A stretch of DNA of 39,014 bases, taken from assembly GCA_902586435.1 (NCBI GenBank), contig CACIHJ010000010.1, forward strand, positions 1 through 39,014, read 5' to 3'. Positions 8,319 to 17,731 of the stretch are shown piece by piece (the stretch's first letter is position 1; every line of letters begins with the position of its first letter). This stretch comes from an uncultured Bacteroidota bacterium (GTDB lineage: Bacteria > Bacteroidota > Bacteroidia > Flavobacteriales > Flavobacteriaceae). Under the pieces are notes generated by a model. It was not told where the DNA came from. It worked only from the letters and a program-made list of their open reading frames with translations, and made no database searches. The translations under genes were made by a program, and so were the position numbers.

Positions 8319-9193
8319 ATTTCAAGTTTTTCACTAGCTACTTCAGAGTCTATTTTGCGTATTAATCCTTGAAGAGTATTCCCTGGGCCAAGTTCAAAGA
8401 AATTGTTATATCCATCTTTAATCATTCTATTAATTGATTGAGTCCATAAAACAGGGTTTGTTAATTGCAATAAAAGATTTTTTTTTATTGAGTTTTTATT
8501 TGTTTCAGGCTTAGCATTATAATTTTGATATATAGGGCAAATAGGATTATTAAATTCTGTTTGATTAATTGCATGTTCAAGTTCTTCAGCTGCAGAACTC
8601 ATTAGTTCTGAATGAAATGCTCCATTTACAGGAAGAATTATTGCTCTTTTAGCTCCAAGTTTGGTTAATTCTTCACATGCTGCTTTAATAGCATCTGTTT
8701 CACCAGAAATTACTAATTGTCCTGGACAATTATAATTTGCAGGTTGAATAATTTCTTTAATATTTGAGCATACACTTTCTATTATAGAGTCATCAACACC
8801 TAATATAGCAGCCATACTCCCAGGATTCTTTTCACATGCAGCTTGCATTGCATTAGCTCTTATTGAAACTAATTTTAACCCCTCTTCAAATGAGATAGCT
8901 TTACAAGCAGATAATGCAGAAAACTCACCTAATGAATGACCTGCTGCAGCTTGTGGGTTGAAGTTTTTTGAAATTAATGAGTGGATAACAGAGTGAATAA
9001 ATATAGCAGGTTGGGTAACACTAGTTTTTTTTAAATCTTCACTTGAGCCTTCAAACATTAATCCTGTAATATTAAAGTCTAGAACCTCATTAGCTTTGTT
9101 AAAATAGATTTTAGCCTCATCATAATTTTCGTATAAATCTAGACCCATTCCAGGTTTTTGAGATCCTTGACCAGGAAAAACATATGCATTCAT
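8315..9193 (-). CDS. fabD: Malonyl-CoA:ACP transacylase FabD
   Basis: Loads malonyl groups from CoA onto acyl carrier protein to supply fatty-acid elongation; cytoplasmic. 292 residues, normal length. Seen: PGQGSQKPGMG at 7-17, catalytic Ser87 in AAGHSLGEFSAL, the QPAIF helix, and the catalytic His in NGAFHSELM near 193. It is last in the minus-strand run bifunctional nuclease - thyA - folA - fabD and starts two bases after the folA stop, so cotranscription is very likely. Confidence 0.95.
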   Translation of the reverse strand: MNAYVFPGQGSQKPGMGLDLYENYDEAKIYFNKANEVLDFNITGLMFEGSSEDLKKTSVTQPAIFIHSVIHSLISKNFNPQAAAGHSLGEFSALSACKAISFEEGLKLVSIRANAMQAACEKNPGSMAAILGVDDSIIESVCSNIKEIIQPANYNCPGQLVISGETDAIKAACEELTKLGAKRAIILPVNGAFHSELMSSAAEELEHAINQTEFNNPICPIYQNYNAKPETNKNSIKKNLLLQLTNPVLWTQSINRMIKDGYNNFFELGPGNTLQGLIRKIDSEVASEKLEI

Positions 9194-9195
9194 AA

Positions 9196-9690
9196 TTATC
9201 TTTTTTTATATGTTAAGTAGGAATAATCAAACTCATTTTCCAAATCACTATTATAATTTTCTTTATTTATAAGTTCAAATATATCTAAAGGTATTTCTGG
9301 AAAATATGCATCCCCATCAAATTCTTTATGAACTCTAGTCAGCTCTATTTTATCTACTATATTAATAGTTTGACTATAGATCTCCCCTCCACCAATAATA
9401 AATGGTTGCGTATCTGTTTTTGTTAAATTGATTGCATCCTCTATTGAACTACATACTTGAATATTTGGTTTTGAATAATTTGTGTCTCTTGTTATTACTA
9501 TATTATCTCTATCTGGCAATGGGTTTGGTAGGGTTTCAAATGTTTTTCGACCCATTATTACAGAATGATTTGTTGTTAAGTTTTTGAATCTTTTTAAATC
9601 ATTAGAAAGTTTCCAGATTAATTTATTGTTATTACCAATAACATTATTTATTGATACAGCTGCTATAATTGTCAGTTCTCTATTTTCCAT
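9196..9690 (-). CDS. folA: Dihydrofolate reductase
   Basis: Reduces dihydrofolate to tetrahydrofolate with NADPH. 164 residues. Seen: LTIIAAVSINNVIGNNNKLIWKL at the start, with substrate-binding Asp in SNDLKRFKNLT, the MGRKTFETLP NADPH-binding block, and IIGGGEIYSQTI. It lies six bases after thyA, the gene whose product makes dihydrofolate, the standard functional pair for dTMP synthesis. Confidence 0.95.
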   Translation of the reverse strand: MENRELTIIAAVSINNVIGNNNKLIWKLSNDLKRFKNLTTNHSVIMGRKTFETLPNPLPDRDNIVITRDTNYSKPNIQVCSSIEDAINLTKTDTQPFIIGGGEIYSQTINIVDKIELTRVHKEFDGDAYFPEIPLDIFELINKENYNSDLENEFDYSYLTYKKR

Positions 9691-9696
9691 GAGGAA

Positions 9697-10521
9697 CTAT
9701 ATTGATATTTTACCTTTTATAGGGGGGTGAAATTTATAATCAATAATTTCAACATCCTCATATTTAAAATCTTCAATACTTTTAATTATTGGGTTTAACT
9801 TAAGCTTGGGAAGTTCTAGAGGATCCCTTGATAGTTGAAGATCTACTTGTTCTAAATGATTAAGATAAATATGAGCATCTCCAAGGGTATGAACAAATTC
9901 TCCAACCTCTAACTCACACACTTGAGCAATCATAAATGTTAAAAGTGCATATGAAGCAATATTAAATGGAACACCAAGAAATACATCTGCACTTCTCTGA
10001 TACATCTGACAAGATAATTTGTTATCAGCAACATAAAATTGAAAAAATGCATGACAAGGGGGGAGAGCGGCTTTCCCTTCCTTAACATTTTCACTAAAAG
10101 TTTTTTTTGTATTTGGAATAATATTTGGATTCCATGCAGTAACAATCATTCTTCTACTTGAAGGGTTCTCTTTTAAACTGGAAATAACATCTTTTAGTTG
10201 ATCTACCCCATCATTATTCCAATTTCTCCATTGAGCTCCATAAATTGGTCCTAAGTCACCTTTTTTATCTGCCCATTCATCCCATATACTAACACCATTG
10301 TCATTTAAATAATTGATATTAGTCCCCCCATTTATAAACCATATTAGTTCATAAATTATGGACCTAAGATGCAGTTTTTTTGTAGTGACTAAAGGGAATC
10401 CTTTTTTTAAGTCAAATTTCATTTGATAACCAAAAACACTAATTGTTCCTGTCCCAGTTCTGTCTTTTTTTTCTACGCCATTCTCTTTTATATATTTAAG
10501 TAGGTCTTGGTATTGCTTCAT
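9697..10521 (-). CDS. thyA: Thymidylate synthase (ThyA type)
   Basis: Methylates dUMP to dTMP using 5,10-methylene-tetrahydrofolate. 274 residues. Seen: [14 protein letters not shown] with phosphate-binding Arg21, [23 protein letters not shown], the nucleophile Cys156 in [29 protein letters not shown] and the [13 protein letters not shown] block. The start overlaps the stop of the bifunctional nuclease by four bases (ATGA), so translation is coupled. With folA behind it this is a dTMP/folate module. Confidence 0.96.
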   Translation of the reverse strand: MKQYQDLLKYIKENGVEKKDRTGTGTISVFGYQMKFDLKKGFPLVTTKKLHLRSIIYELIWFINGGTNINYLNDNGVSIWDEWADKKGDLGPIYGAQWRNWNNDGVDQLKDVISSLKENPSSRRMIVTAWNPNIIPNTKKTFSENVKEGKAALPPCHAFFQFYVADNKLSCQMYQRSADVFLGVPFNIASYALLTFMIAQVCELEVGEFVHTLGDAHIYLNHLEQVDLQLSRDPLELPKLKLNPIIKSIEDFKYEDVEIIDYKFHPPIKGKISI

Positions 10522-11162
10522 TTTTTTTTATTTTTTCTGCTTTTAATTTCATCTCTTATTTTTGCAGAAAATTCATAGTCTTCTTTAGCCAAACTCATAT
10601 CAAGCATCTCTTTTAGTTTGATAAGTGATATATTTTCAAGTTTAACGTCTTCTGAATTAAAATTAATTTCTTTTAACGATTCATCATCATCTTTTTCTAG
10701 ATTACTAAAAGGATCTGCGTCATTGATATCAATCTTTTTGTCATACTTAAAATCAGATTCAAAACCTACTTCATTAAGAATAGACTCATATGTGAATACG
10801 GGAGCATTAAATCTTAATGCCATTGCAATAGCATCTGAAGTTCGAGAATCAATAGTGACTGTCTTTCCATCTTTTTCGCATACCATATTTGAAAAAAAGA
10901 CACCATCAACAAGTTTATGAATTATTACTTTTTTTAGTTTTATTTCAAACTTATCAGCAAAACCTTTAAAAAGTTCATGTGTTAGAGGTCTACTAGTCTT
11001 AATATTCTTTTGAAGAGCTAAAGCAATAGCTTGAGCTTCAAAGCCACCAATTACAACAGGCAGTTTTCTTTGTCCTTTAGATTCGTTTAAGACTAAAGCA
11101 AATGCACCTGAAAGATTTTCACTATATGATATTCCATGAATTTCAAGCTTAATTAAGTCCAT
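10518..11162 (-). CDS. Bifunctional nuclease (DUF151) with C-terminal UVR motif
   Basis: 214 residues. The N-terminal ~135 form the DUF151/BFN domain: [25 protein letters not shown], then [20 protein letters not shown] middle acidic linker (about 140-170) leads to a UvrB/UvrC-type motif at about 178-208 ([24 protein letters not shown]). DUF151 proteins have reported RNase/DNase activity. The domain pair is common in Bacteroidota and the cellular role is not settled. First gene of the thyA-folA-fabD run and divergent from the E1 beta gene across 102 bases. The minus strand has a TTAATTTG box (one mismatch) 16 bases upstream. Confidence 0.85.
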   Translation of the reverse strand: MDLIKLEIHGISYSENLSGAFALVLNESKGQRKLPVVIGGFEAQAIALALQKNIKTSRPLTHELFKGFADKFEIKLKKVIIHKLVDGVFFSNMVCEKDGKTVTIDSRTSDAIAMALRFNAPVFTYESILNEVGFESDFKYDKKIDINDADPFSNLEKDDDESLKEINFNSEDVKLENISLIKLKEMLDMSLAKEDYEFSAKIRDEIKSRKNKKK

Positions 11163-11264
11163 ATAATTTTTCCCATCACAAATTAATTAAATATAATTTA
11201 ATTCTATCAAAAGGATTATAGGAAATATTTTTTTTATGATTAAATTCGCTTAAAATTTAACATA

Positions 11265-12245
11265 TTGAAAACAGTTCAATTTAGAGAAGCTATTTGTGAA
11301 GCTATGTCAGAAGAAATGAGAAGAGATCAAAGTATCTATTTGATGGGTGAGGAAGTAGCTGAATATAATGGTGCATATAAAGCATCAAAGGGGATGCTAG
11401 ATGAATTTGGAAGTGAAAGGGTTCTAGATACTCCTATTTCTGAAGCCGGTTTTGCAGGAGTTGGTGTTGGATCAACTATGGTTGGCTCTAGACCTATAAT
11501 TGAATTTATGACTTTTAATTTTGCGTTAGTTGGAATTGATCAAATAATTAATAACGCTGCAAAAATAAGACAAATGTCAGGTGGACAATTTCCTATTCCA
11601 ATAGTTTTTAGAGGTCCAACTGCCTCAGCAGGTCAACTTGGTGCAACTCATTCACAAGCATTTGACAACTGGTTTGCTAATTGTCCTGGATTAAAAGTAA
11701 TTGTCCCATCTAACCCTTATGATGCTAAAGGATTATTAAAATCTGCAATAAGAGATGATGACCCAGTTATATTTATGGAATCAGAACAGATGTATGGAGA
11801 TAAAGGAGAAATTCCAGAAAGTGAGTATACACTTCCTATAGGAGTAGCTGATATTAAAAGAAAAGGTAAGGATGTAACTATAGTCTCTTTTGGTAAAATA
11901 ATTAAAGAGGCATATATAGCAGCTGATAAACTAGCAGATGAAGGTGTTGAATGTGAAATAATTGATCTTAGAACAATTAGACCACTAGATTATGATGCAA
12001 TATTCGATTCAGTTATAAAGACAAATAGATTAGTAATTCTTGAAGAGGCATGGCCTTTTGGAAATATATCAACCGACATATCTCATACTGTGCAAAGTAA
12101 ACTTTTTGATTATTTGGATGCTCCAGTTGAAAAGGTAAACAATGCTGATACTCCTACACCTTATTCTCCCGTTCTTCTAAAAGAATGGCTTCCAGATAGT
12201 AACGATGTTTATAAAGCAGTTAAAAAAGTACTCTATTTAAAGTAA
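11265..12245 (+). CDS. pdhB: Pyruvate dehydrogenase E1 component, beta subunit
   Basis: Beta half of the thiamine-diphosphate E1 of the pyruvate dehydrogenase complex, which decarboxylates pyruvate and passes the acetyl group to lipoyl E2. 326 residues. Seen: [17 protein letters not shown], the TPP-contact Glu in [55 protein letters not shown] and [11 protein letters not shown]. The start is TTG (11265): the family sequence begins exactly there and no ATG fits. The alpha subunit is not adjacent and must be elsewhere. A 2-oxo-acid E1 for branched-chain acids is less likely from these blocks. Confidence 0.92.
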   Translation: MKTVQFREAICEAMSEEMRRDQSIYLMGEEVAEYNGAYKASKGMLDEFGSERVLDTPISEAGFAGVGVGSTMVGSRPIIEFMTFNFALVGIDQIINNAAKIRQMSGGQFPIPIVFRGPTASAGQLGATHSQAFDNWFANCPGLKVIVPSNPYDAKGLLKSAIRDDDPVIFMESEQMYGDKGEIPESEYTLPIGVADIKRKGKDVTIVSFGKIIKEAYIAADKLADEGVECEIIDLRTIRPLDYDAIFDSVIKTNRLVILEEAWPFGNISTDISHTVQSKLFDYLDAPVEKVNNADTPTPYSPVLLKEWLPDSNDVYKAVKKVLYLK

Positions 12246-14354
12246 AGGAGCTATTACAAGAGCAACAACTGCAATTAATTTTAATAAGATATTTAAAGAA
12301 GGTCCTGAAGTATCCTTAAATGGATCACCAACAGTATCTCCTACAACTGCAGCTTTATGAGCTTCAGTCCCTTTTCTCCCATCTTCTTCAATCATCTTCT
12401 TTGCATTATCCCAAGCACCTCCAGAATTTGATTGAAATATAGCCATTAACACTCCACATGAAGTAACGCCAGCCAATAAACCTCCTAGCATTTCAGCACC
12501 ACCAGTAAAACCAATTATAACAGGTACAGATATTGCCATTATTCCAGGCAGGACCATCTCTCTTAATGCAGCTTGCGTAGAAATCTCTACACATTTACTA
12601 TACTCAGCTACTCCATCAGCTTCATTAAAAATTTTCATATCAGCATCTGATGCTTTAGATAAATCGGAATCATATTTTCTCATAATTTCTAATGCAGCTT
12701 TTAATTTTGGAAGATCATTAAATTGTCTTCTAACCTCTTCAATCATACTCATTGCCGCTTTTCCAACAGCTTTCATTGAAAGTGCAGAAAATACAAATGG
12801 TAGCATAGCACCTAGTAATAAACCGGCCATTACTATAGGTTTAGAAATATCTATTGAATTAATCTCTGCTGTTTGCATAAATGCAGCAAATAATGCTAAT
12901 GCAGTTAATGCTGCAGATGCAATCGCAAAACCTTTACCAATTGCAGCTGTTGTGTTACCCACTGCATCAAGCTTATCTGTTCTTTCTCTTACCTTTGGGT
13001 CTAATTCAGCCATTTCAGCTATCCCTCCAGCATTATCAGAAATAGGACCGTAGGCATCAACAGCTAATTGAATCCCAGTATTTGCTAGCATTCCAACAGC
13101 AGCTATAGCAATTCCATAAAGTCCTGCATAATGATGTGAAATAAGGATAGCAGCACAAATAAAAATTATAGGAAGAGCAGTTGAAATCATACCAACGCCA
13201 AGTCCTGAAATAATTGTTGTTGCAGCACCAGTTTCTGATTGATTTACAATTGATAGAACAGGTTTTTTACCAGTTGCTGTATAATACTCAGTTACTTTAC
13301 CAACAAGAAGACCTGCAGCTAGACCACTAATTGTTGCATAAAAAACTCCAAGAGATGTAAACTCAACATTGTTCATTACCCATGACTCTGGAAGTAAGTT
13401 TTGAATTAGTAGTAATGTCACAATAGCCATTAATACTGCTGATATAAATTCTCCTGCATTTAATGCTTTATGTGGGCTACCTCCTTCTTTTACTTTAACA
13501 AAGAAGGTACCGATGATCGACATTATAATACCAGAAGCTGCAATAAATAGTGGAAGTAAAACCGCATTAAGTTCTACTCCAGAGAATTCATTTAATTCAA
13601 CAAAAGCAGCACCTAGGACCATTGCACCAATAATAGAACCAACAAATGATTCAAATAAATCAGCACCCATTCCAGCTACATCTCCTACATTGTCTCCAAC
13701 ATTATCAGCAATTGTTGCAGGGTTTAGTGGATGATCTTCTGGTATTCCAGCCTCTACTTTACCTACCAAATCAGCCCCAACATCTGCAGCTTTTGTATAA
13801 ATTCCTCCACCAACTCTTGCAAATAAAGCAATTGAAGATGCTCCAAGAGAAAACCCAGAAATCACCTGAATCACCGTATTAATATCATCAAACATTGGTT
13901 CATATAGAATGAAAAGAGATCCTATACCCAGAACACCAAGACCTACTACACCCATTCCCATTACAGATCCACCTGAAAATGCTATTTCTAAGGCTTTACC
14001 TAACGAATCTTGAGCTGCATTTGTTGTTCTTACATTAGCTTTAGTAGCAACTTTCATTCCTATATATCCTGCTAATCCTGAACATAATGCACCTACAATA
14101 AATGATACTGCAACTAACCAACTACTACCCTCATTAATTCCTTTATATGCTAATAGAACAGCGGTAAATAAAACAAAAACAGACAAAATTTTATACTCTG
14201 CTTTTAAAAATGCCATTGCACCATCGGCAATATTATCTGCAATTCGTTTCATTTTAGCGTTACCAATTTCTTTTTTGGCAACCCATTGATTCTTTATAAC
14301 AACAAACATTAATGCAACAATTCCAGCTGCAGGGATAAGATATATATAGTCCAT
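12237..14354 (-). CDS. hppA: Membrane-bound ion-pumping pyrophosphatase, K+-dependent type
   Basis: Integral-membrane enzyme that couples PPi hydrolysis to Na+ and/or H+ export. 705 residues with about 16 hydrophobic segments. PPi/Mg binding blocks: [23 protein letters not shown] and [20 protein letters not shown] near 190-240, [16 protein letters not shown] near 430, and [15 protein letters not shown] near 680. The segment [13 protein letters not shown] carries Ala where K+-independent pumps carry Lys, the known K+-dependence signature. The ion pumped cannot be fixed from this alone; Na+ would fit the NQR operon in this window. The 3' end overlaps the convergent pdhB by nine bases. Confidence 0.95.
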   Translation of the reverse strand: MDYIYLIPAAGIVALMFVVIKNQWVAKKEIGNAKMKRIADNIADGAMAFLKAEYKILSVFVLFTAVLLAYKGINEGSSWLVAVSFIVGALCSGLAGYIGMKVATKANVRTTNAAQDSLGKALEIAFSGGSVMGMGVVGLGVLGIGSLFILYEPMFDDINTVIQVISGFSLGASSIALFARVGGGIYTKAADVGADLVGKVEAGIPEDHPLNPATIADNVGDNVGDVAGMGADLFESFVGSIIGAMVLGAAFVELNEFSGVELNAVLLPLFIAASGIIMSIIGTFFVKVKEGGSPHKALNAGEFISAVLMAIVTLLLIQNLLPESWVMNNVEFTSLGVFYATISGLAAGLLVGKVTEYYTATGKKPVLSIVNQSETGAATTIISGLGVGMISTALPIIFICAAILISHHYAGLYGIAIAAVGMLANTGIQLAVDAYGPISDNAGGIAEMAELDPKVRERTDKLDAVGNTTAAIGKGFAIASAALTALALFAAFMQTAEINSIDISKPIVMAGLLLGAMLPFVFSALSMKAVGKAAMSMIEEVRRQFNDLPKLKAALEIMRKYDSDLSKASDADMKIFNEADGVAEYSKCVEISTQAALREMVLPGIMAISVPVIIGFTGGAEMLGGLLAGVTSCGVLMAIFQSNSGGAWDNAKKMIEEDGRKGTEAHKAAVVGDTVGDPFKDTSGPSLNILLKLIAVVALVIAPLL

Positions 14355-14370
14355 AATTTTAAATTTTTGT

Positions 14371-14378
14371 CAAATATA
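14371..14378 (-). promoter_or_regulatory. Candidate -7 box for the pyrophosphatase gene
   Basis: TATATTTG on the minus strand is an exact TAnnTTTG match, 16 bases before the ATG at 14354, in the 55-base gap after the deoxynucleoside kinase gene. An own promoter is therefore possible in addition to read-through. Confidence 0.4.
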
Positions 14379-14409
14379 ATAATGCAAAAATAATTTACTT
14401 ATTATTTCT

Positions 14410-15012
14410 TTAGATTTCTTTTTTAATAATTTCAAGAACTTTGTTATAATCAGATTTATTCTCAACAAAGTCTATATCATCTACATTTATTTTTAGAAGT
14501 TTACCACTATTGTAGTTTGCAATCCAAGCCTCATATCTTTCATTTAGTCTACTAAGGTATTCAATACTTATAGTTTTTTCATATTCTCTTCCCCTTTTAT
14601 GGATTTTATTAACAAGATTTGGAATGCTACTTTCAAGATAAACAAGTAAATCAGGGGCTTTAACCAGGTGAATCATAGTATCAAATAAGGATAGATAATT
14701 TTCATAATCCCTTTTAGGCATTAACCCCATAGCATTTAAATTTGGTGCAAAAATATATGCATCTTCATATATTGTTCTATCCTGAATTATGTTTTTTTTC
14801 CCATCATTCATTTCAAGAGCATGTTTAAATCTACTATTTAAGAAATAAATTTGAAGATTAAATGACCATCTCTCCATATGATTATAAAAATCATCTAAAT
14901 AAGGGTTGGCTATAACATCTTCATAATAAGGTGTATAACCAAGGCTTTTTGAAATTAGTTTTACTAGGCTTGTTTTTCCTGCTCCGATGTTTCCTGAAAT
15001 AGCTATTCTCAT
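14410..15012 (-). CDS. Deoxynucleoside kinase
   Basis: Phosphorylates deoxynucleosides (dAdo/dGuo/dCyd-type salvage) in the cytoplasm. 200 residues. Seen: P-loop SGNIGAGKTSL at 6-16, YYEDVIANPYLDDFY following it, the catalytic-region DRTIYEDAYIFA, and the LID-type HKRGREYEK. The ATG at 15012 is chosen because it puts the P-loop at the usual distance from the N terminus; a longer TTG start at 15030 adds only MRLKYY. It diverges from the metK riboswitch leader. A TTACTTTG box (one mismatch) lies 15 bases upstream. Confidence 0.88.
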   Translation of the reverse strand: MRIAISGNIGAGKTSLVKLISKSLGYTPYYEDVIANPYLDDFYNHMERWSFNLQIYFLNSRFKHALEMNDGKKNIIQDRTIYEDAYIFAPNLNAMGLMPKRDYENYLSLFDTMIHLVKAPDLLVYLESSIPNLVNKIHKRGREYEKTISIEYLSRLNERYEAWIANYNSGKLLKINVDDIDFVENKSDYNKVLEIIKKEI

Positions 15013-15066
15013 ATAATATTTTAATCGCAAAGTAATAGCTTTTTTTTAAAGAAAAAAGAAGAATAA

Positions 15067-15097
15067 TTTGAAAAATTGATATGTTTTTATAATTTTA
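15067..15097 (+). promoter_or_regulatory. Promoter of the metK operon
   Basis: TTTG (15067-15070), exactly 19 bases of spacer, then TAATTTTA (15090-15097; consensus TAnnTTTG with the last base different). The predicted transcription start (about 15101-15104) falls just before the riboswitch aptamer. That agreement between two independent signals is the main support. Confidence 0.6.
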
Positions 15098-15105
15098 TAG
15101 AAACA

Positions 15106-15154
15106 GAGGAAGGATTTGACTGATTGCAACCTCATTAAAAAATTGCTAAAGCAG
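15106..15154 (+). ncRNA. SAM-II-type riboswitch aptamer (S-adenosylmethionine) upstream of metK
   Basis: The leader contains the SAM-II/SAM-V core: GATTTGA (15113-15119), ATTGCA (15123-15128), an A-rich linker and GCTAAAGC (15145-15152). A pseudoknot can be drawn. P1 is GAGG (15106-15109) with CCTC (15130-15133). P2 pairs CTG (15120-15122) with CAG (15152-15154), then U-A (15124 with 15148), a central U.U (15125 with 15147) and two G-C pairs (15126-15127 with 15145-15146). In SAM-II the U.U sits at the ligand site (established). SAM-II occurs in alphaproteobacteria and Bacteroidota before methionine genes; SAM-V, a marine variant with the same core, is the alternative. The gene behind it, metK, makes the ligand. 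Confidence 0.78.
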
Positions 15155-15206
15155 TATTTTTTTTGCTTATAATCCTTCATTTTTCTTCCTCATAAATTTT
15201 ATTTAA
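15155..15206 (+). promoter_or_regulatory. Probable expression platform of the SAM riboswitch
   Basis: Between aptamer and metK there is a T-rich stretch with two pyrimidine segments, AATCCTTC (15171-15178) and CTTCCTC (15185-15191). The first is the exact complement of GAAGGATT (15109-15116) and the second of GAGGAAG (15106-15112), the 5' strand of the aptamer. Pairing with either would break P1, so these look like the switching strands. No terminator hairpin with a T-tract is seen here, which points to translational rather than transcriptional control (inference). Confidence 0.5.
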
Positions 15207-16460
15207 ATGTCATATCTGTTTACATCAGAGTCTGTGAGTGAAGGTCATCCAGACAAAGTAGCTGATCAAATTAGTGATGGGATTTTAGACCATTTTCTTG
15301 CATTTGATTCAAATAGTAGAGTTGCAGTTGAAACTTTAGTTACTACGGGTCAAGTAATTTTATCTGGAGAAGTATCTAGTTCAGCTTATTTAGATGTTCA
15401 AAATATTGCTAGAGACATCATCTCTTCAATAGGATATAATAATTCAGAATACAAATTTACTGGAGAATCTTGTGCAGTTATGTCTTTAATTCATGAACAA
15501 TCTGAAGATATTTCTCGAGGAATCATTAATGATAAAAAAGAAGAACAAGGTGCTGGTGATCAAGGAATCATGTTTGGATATGCATGCAATGAAACTGAAA
15601 ATGCAATTCCTCTTACTCTTGAAATATCAAATGAAATTTTGAAAGAGCTTTCTCTACTTAGAAAAGAAAAAATACTAAACTATTTAAGACCAGATTCAAA
15701 ATCACAGGTTACCATAGAATATGATGATAATGATAATCCAATTGCAATTGACACAATTGTTATCTCTACTCAACATGATGAATTTGATAAAGATGAAAAT
15801 AAGATGCTTTCATTAATCAAAGATGATATGATAAAAAAATTAATGCCTAGAGTAATACATAAGTTCCCTAATAGAATTAAAAAATTGTTCAGCGAAAAAA
15901 TAAAATATTTTATTAATCCAACTGGAAAGTTTGTTATTGGGGGCCCTCATGGAGATACTGGTTTAACAGGTAGAAAAATTATTATTGACACTTATGGTGG
16001 AAGAGGAGCTCATGGAGGTGGTTCCTTTAGTGGTAAAGATCCTAGTAAAGTTGATAGAAGTGCAGCATATGCCGCTCGACATATATCTAAAAATCTAGTT
16101 AAAGCAGGCGTCTCTGATGAAATTTTGCTTCAACTTGGTTATGCAATTGGAATTTCCAGTCCAGTATCATTTAACATTAATACTTGTGGTAAATCAAATT
16201 TGAAAATTTCTGATGGTAAACTATCTAAAATTATTAATGAAATTTTTGATTTAAGGCCATATAAAATTGAATCTAGATTTAAACTTCGAGATCCTATATA
16301 TTCTGAAACTTCTTGTTATGGACATATGGGAAGAAAATCTATTAAAAAATCCAAATCTTTTTATTCAAAATATTCTGATAAAAAGGATATTGAGGTTCAG
16401 TTATTCCCCTGGGAAAAGCTAGACTATGTAGAACAAATATCAAAAACACTAAAAATATGA
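15207..16460 (+). CDS. metK: S-adenosylmethionine synthase
   Basis: Makes SAM from methionine and ATP in the cytoplasm. 417 residues, a little longer than the E. coli enzyme (about 384). Seen: SESVSEGHPDKVADQISD with catalytic His14, the metal/loop segment GAGDQGIMFGYA, FVIGGPHGDTGLTGRKIIIDTYGG (P-loop-like) and GAHGGGSFSGKDPSKVDRSAAY with the K/D/R substrate contacts. First gene of the metK-metY-metX-OsmC run. The metY start overlaps its stop by four bases. Regulation by the upstream SAM riboswitch gives direct product feedback over the whole operon. Confidence 0.97.
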   Translation: MSYLFTSESVSEGHPDKVADQISDGILDHFLAFDSNSRVAVETLVTTGQVILSGEVSSSAYLDVQNIARDIISSIGYNNSEYKFTGESCAVMSLIHEQSEDISRGIINDKKEEQGAGDQGIMFGYACNETENAIPLTLEISNEILKELSLLRKEKILNYLRPDSKSQVTIEYDDNDNPIAIDTIVISTQHDEFDKDENKMLSLIKDDMIKKLMPRVIHKFPNRIKKLFSEKIKYFINPTGKFVIGGPHGDTGLTGRKIIIDTYGGRGAHGGGSFSGKDPSKVDRSAAYAARHISKNLVKAGVSDEILLQLGYAIGISSPVSFNINTCGKSNLKISDGKLSKIINEIFDLRPYKIESRFKLRDPIYSETSCYGHMGRKSIKKSKSFYSKYSDKKDIEVQLFPWEKLDYVEQISKTLKI

Positions 16461-17728
16461 ATCAAAATGACCAAACGAAAGCTCTTCATGTAGGACATGA
16501 AACAAAAAATACTGAAGGGACTAGAGCTGTCCCTATCTATCAAACAACATCTTATGTGTTCAATGATAGCAATCATGCTGCCAATTTATTTTCTTTGGCG
16601 GAACCTGGATATATTTATACTAGATTAAATAATCCAACTGCAGATATACTAGAACAAAGACTAGCATCTTTAGAAGGTGGTATAGCAGGAGTTGCTACTT
16701 CTTCTGGATCTGCAGCTTTAGCGACAACACTATTGACATTATTAAAAACTGGAGACCATATAGTTGCTTCAAATAGCTTGTATGGTGGAACATGGAATTT
16801 ATTAAATGTGACATTACCAAGATATGGGATTACAACAACATTTGTTGATCCAGATGACCCAAGTAATTTTGCAAAGGCAGTAAACGATAATACTAAAGTA
16901 ATTTATGCTGAGACAATTGGAAATCCTAAACTAGATGTTGTGGATATTTCTGAAGTATCAAAAACAGCAAAAAAAGAAAAAATTCCATTTATTGTTGACA
17001 ACACAGTTGCAACTCCATATCTTATAAAACCAATTGAATATGGAGCAGATATTGTAATCCATTCAACTACGAAATATATTACCGGAAATGGAACCGCGCT
17101 AGGAGGTATGATTATTGATGCTGGAAAGTTTGATTGGAGTAGTGGTAAATTTCCTGAATTTACTGATCCTTCTCCAGGATACCATGGATTGATTTATCAT
17201 CAAGCATTGGGACCAGCAGCTTTTATTGCAAAAGTAAGAATTGAAGGATTAAGAGATCTAGGAAGTGCTCCTAGCCCATTTAATTGTTTTCAGACTATTC
17301 AAGGTCTTGAAACACTATCTGTAAGAATAAAAAAACATTCAGAGAATGCTCTAAAAGTTGCTAAATGGTTAGAGTCACAAGAAGAAGTAGCATGGGTAAA
17401 TTATCCAGGATTAGAATCATCAAAATATTATGAACTTTCAAAAAAATACCTAAAAGATGGCCAGAGCGGAATGGTTACTTTTGGGTTGAAAAAGGGATTT
17501 GAAGGAGGGAAAAAACTTACTGATAGCACCAAAATATTTTCATTGCTAGCAAATTTTGGAGATTCTAAGTCATTAATTATTCATCCTGCTAGTACAACAC
17601 ACCAGCAATTATCTGTAGAAGAACAAGAGCAAACTGGAGTAACTTCAGATTTAATAAGATTATCAATCGGACTTGAAGATCCTAATGATCTAATTAATGA
17701 TTTATCTGAAAGTATGAAGAGAGTATAA
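16457..17728 (+). CDS. metY: O-acetylhomoserine sulfhydrylase (aminocarboxypropyltransferase)
   Basis: PLP enzyme of the Cys/Met-metabolism (gamma) family that forms homocysteine from O-acetylhomoserine and sulfide. 423 residues, the usual length for MetY and longer than MetB/MetC types. Seen: TRLNNPTADILEQRLASLEGG, VATSSGSAALATTL, the cofactor Asp in PFIVDNTVATPYLIKP, the Schiff-base Lys206 in HSTTKYITGNGTALGG, and the long insert about 215-260 typical for MetY. It lies between metK and metX, and MetX makes its substrate, which supports the assignment. Confidence 0.94.
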   Translation: MNQNDQTKALHVGHETKNTEGTRAVPIYQTTSYVFNDSNHAANLFSLAEPGYIYTRLNNPTADILEQRLASLEGGIAGVATSSGSAALATTLLTLLKTGDHIVASNSLYGGTWNLLNVTLPRYGITTTFVDPDDPSNFAKAVNDNTKVIYAETIGNPKLDVVDISEVSKTAKKEKIPFIVDNTVATPYLIKPIEYGADIVIHSTTKYITGNGTALGGMIIDAGKFDWSSGKFPEFTDPSPGYHGLIYHQALGPAAFIAKVRIEGLRDLGSAPSPFNCFQTIQGLETLSVRIKKHSENALKVAKWLESQEEVAWVNYPGLESSKYYELSKKYLKDGQSGMVTFGLKKGFEGGKKLTDSTKIFSLLANFGDSKSLIIHPASTTHQQLSVEEQEQTGVTSDLIRLSIGLEDPNDLINDLSESMKRV

Positions 17729-17731
17729 TTA

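Noticed and set aside
13513-13882. Plus-strand frames inside the pyrophosphatase gene
   Set aside because: Gln/Leu/Pro/Ser-rich shadows of a conserved membrane protein; no start context and no recognisable domain.
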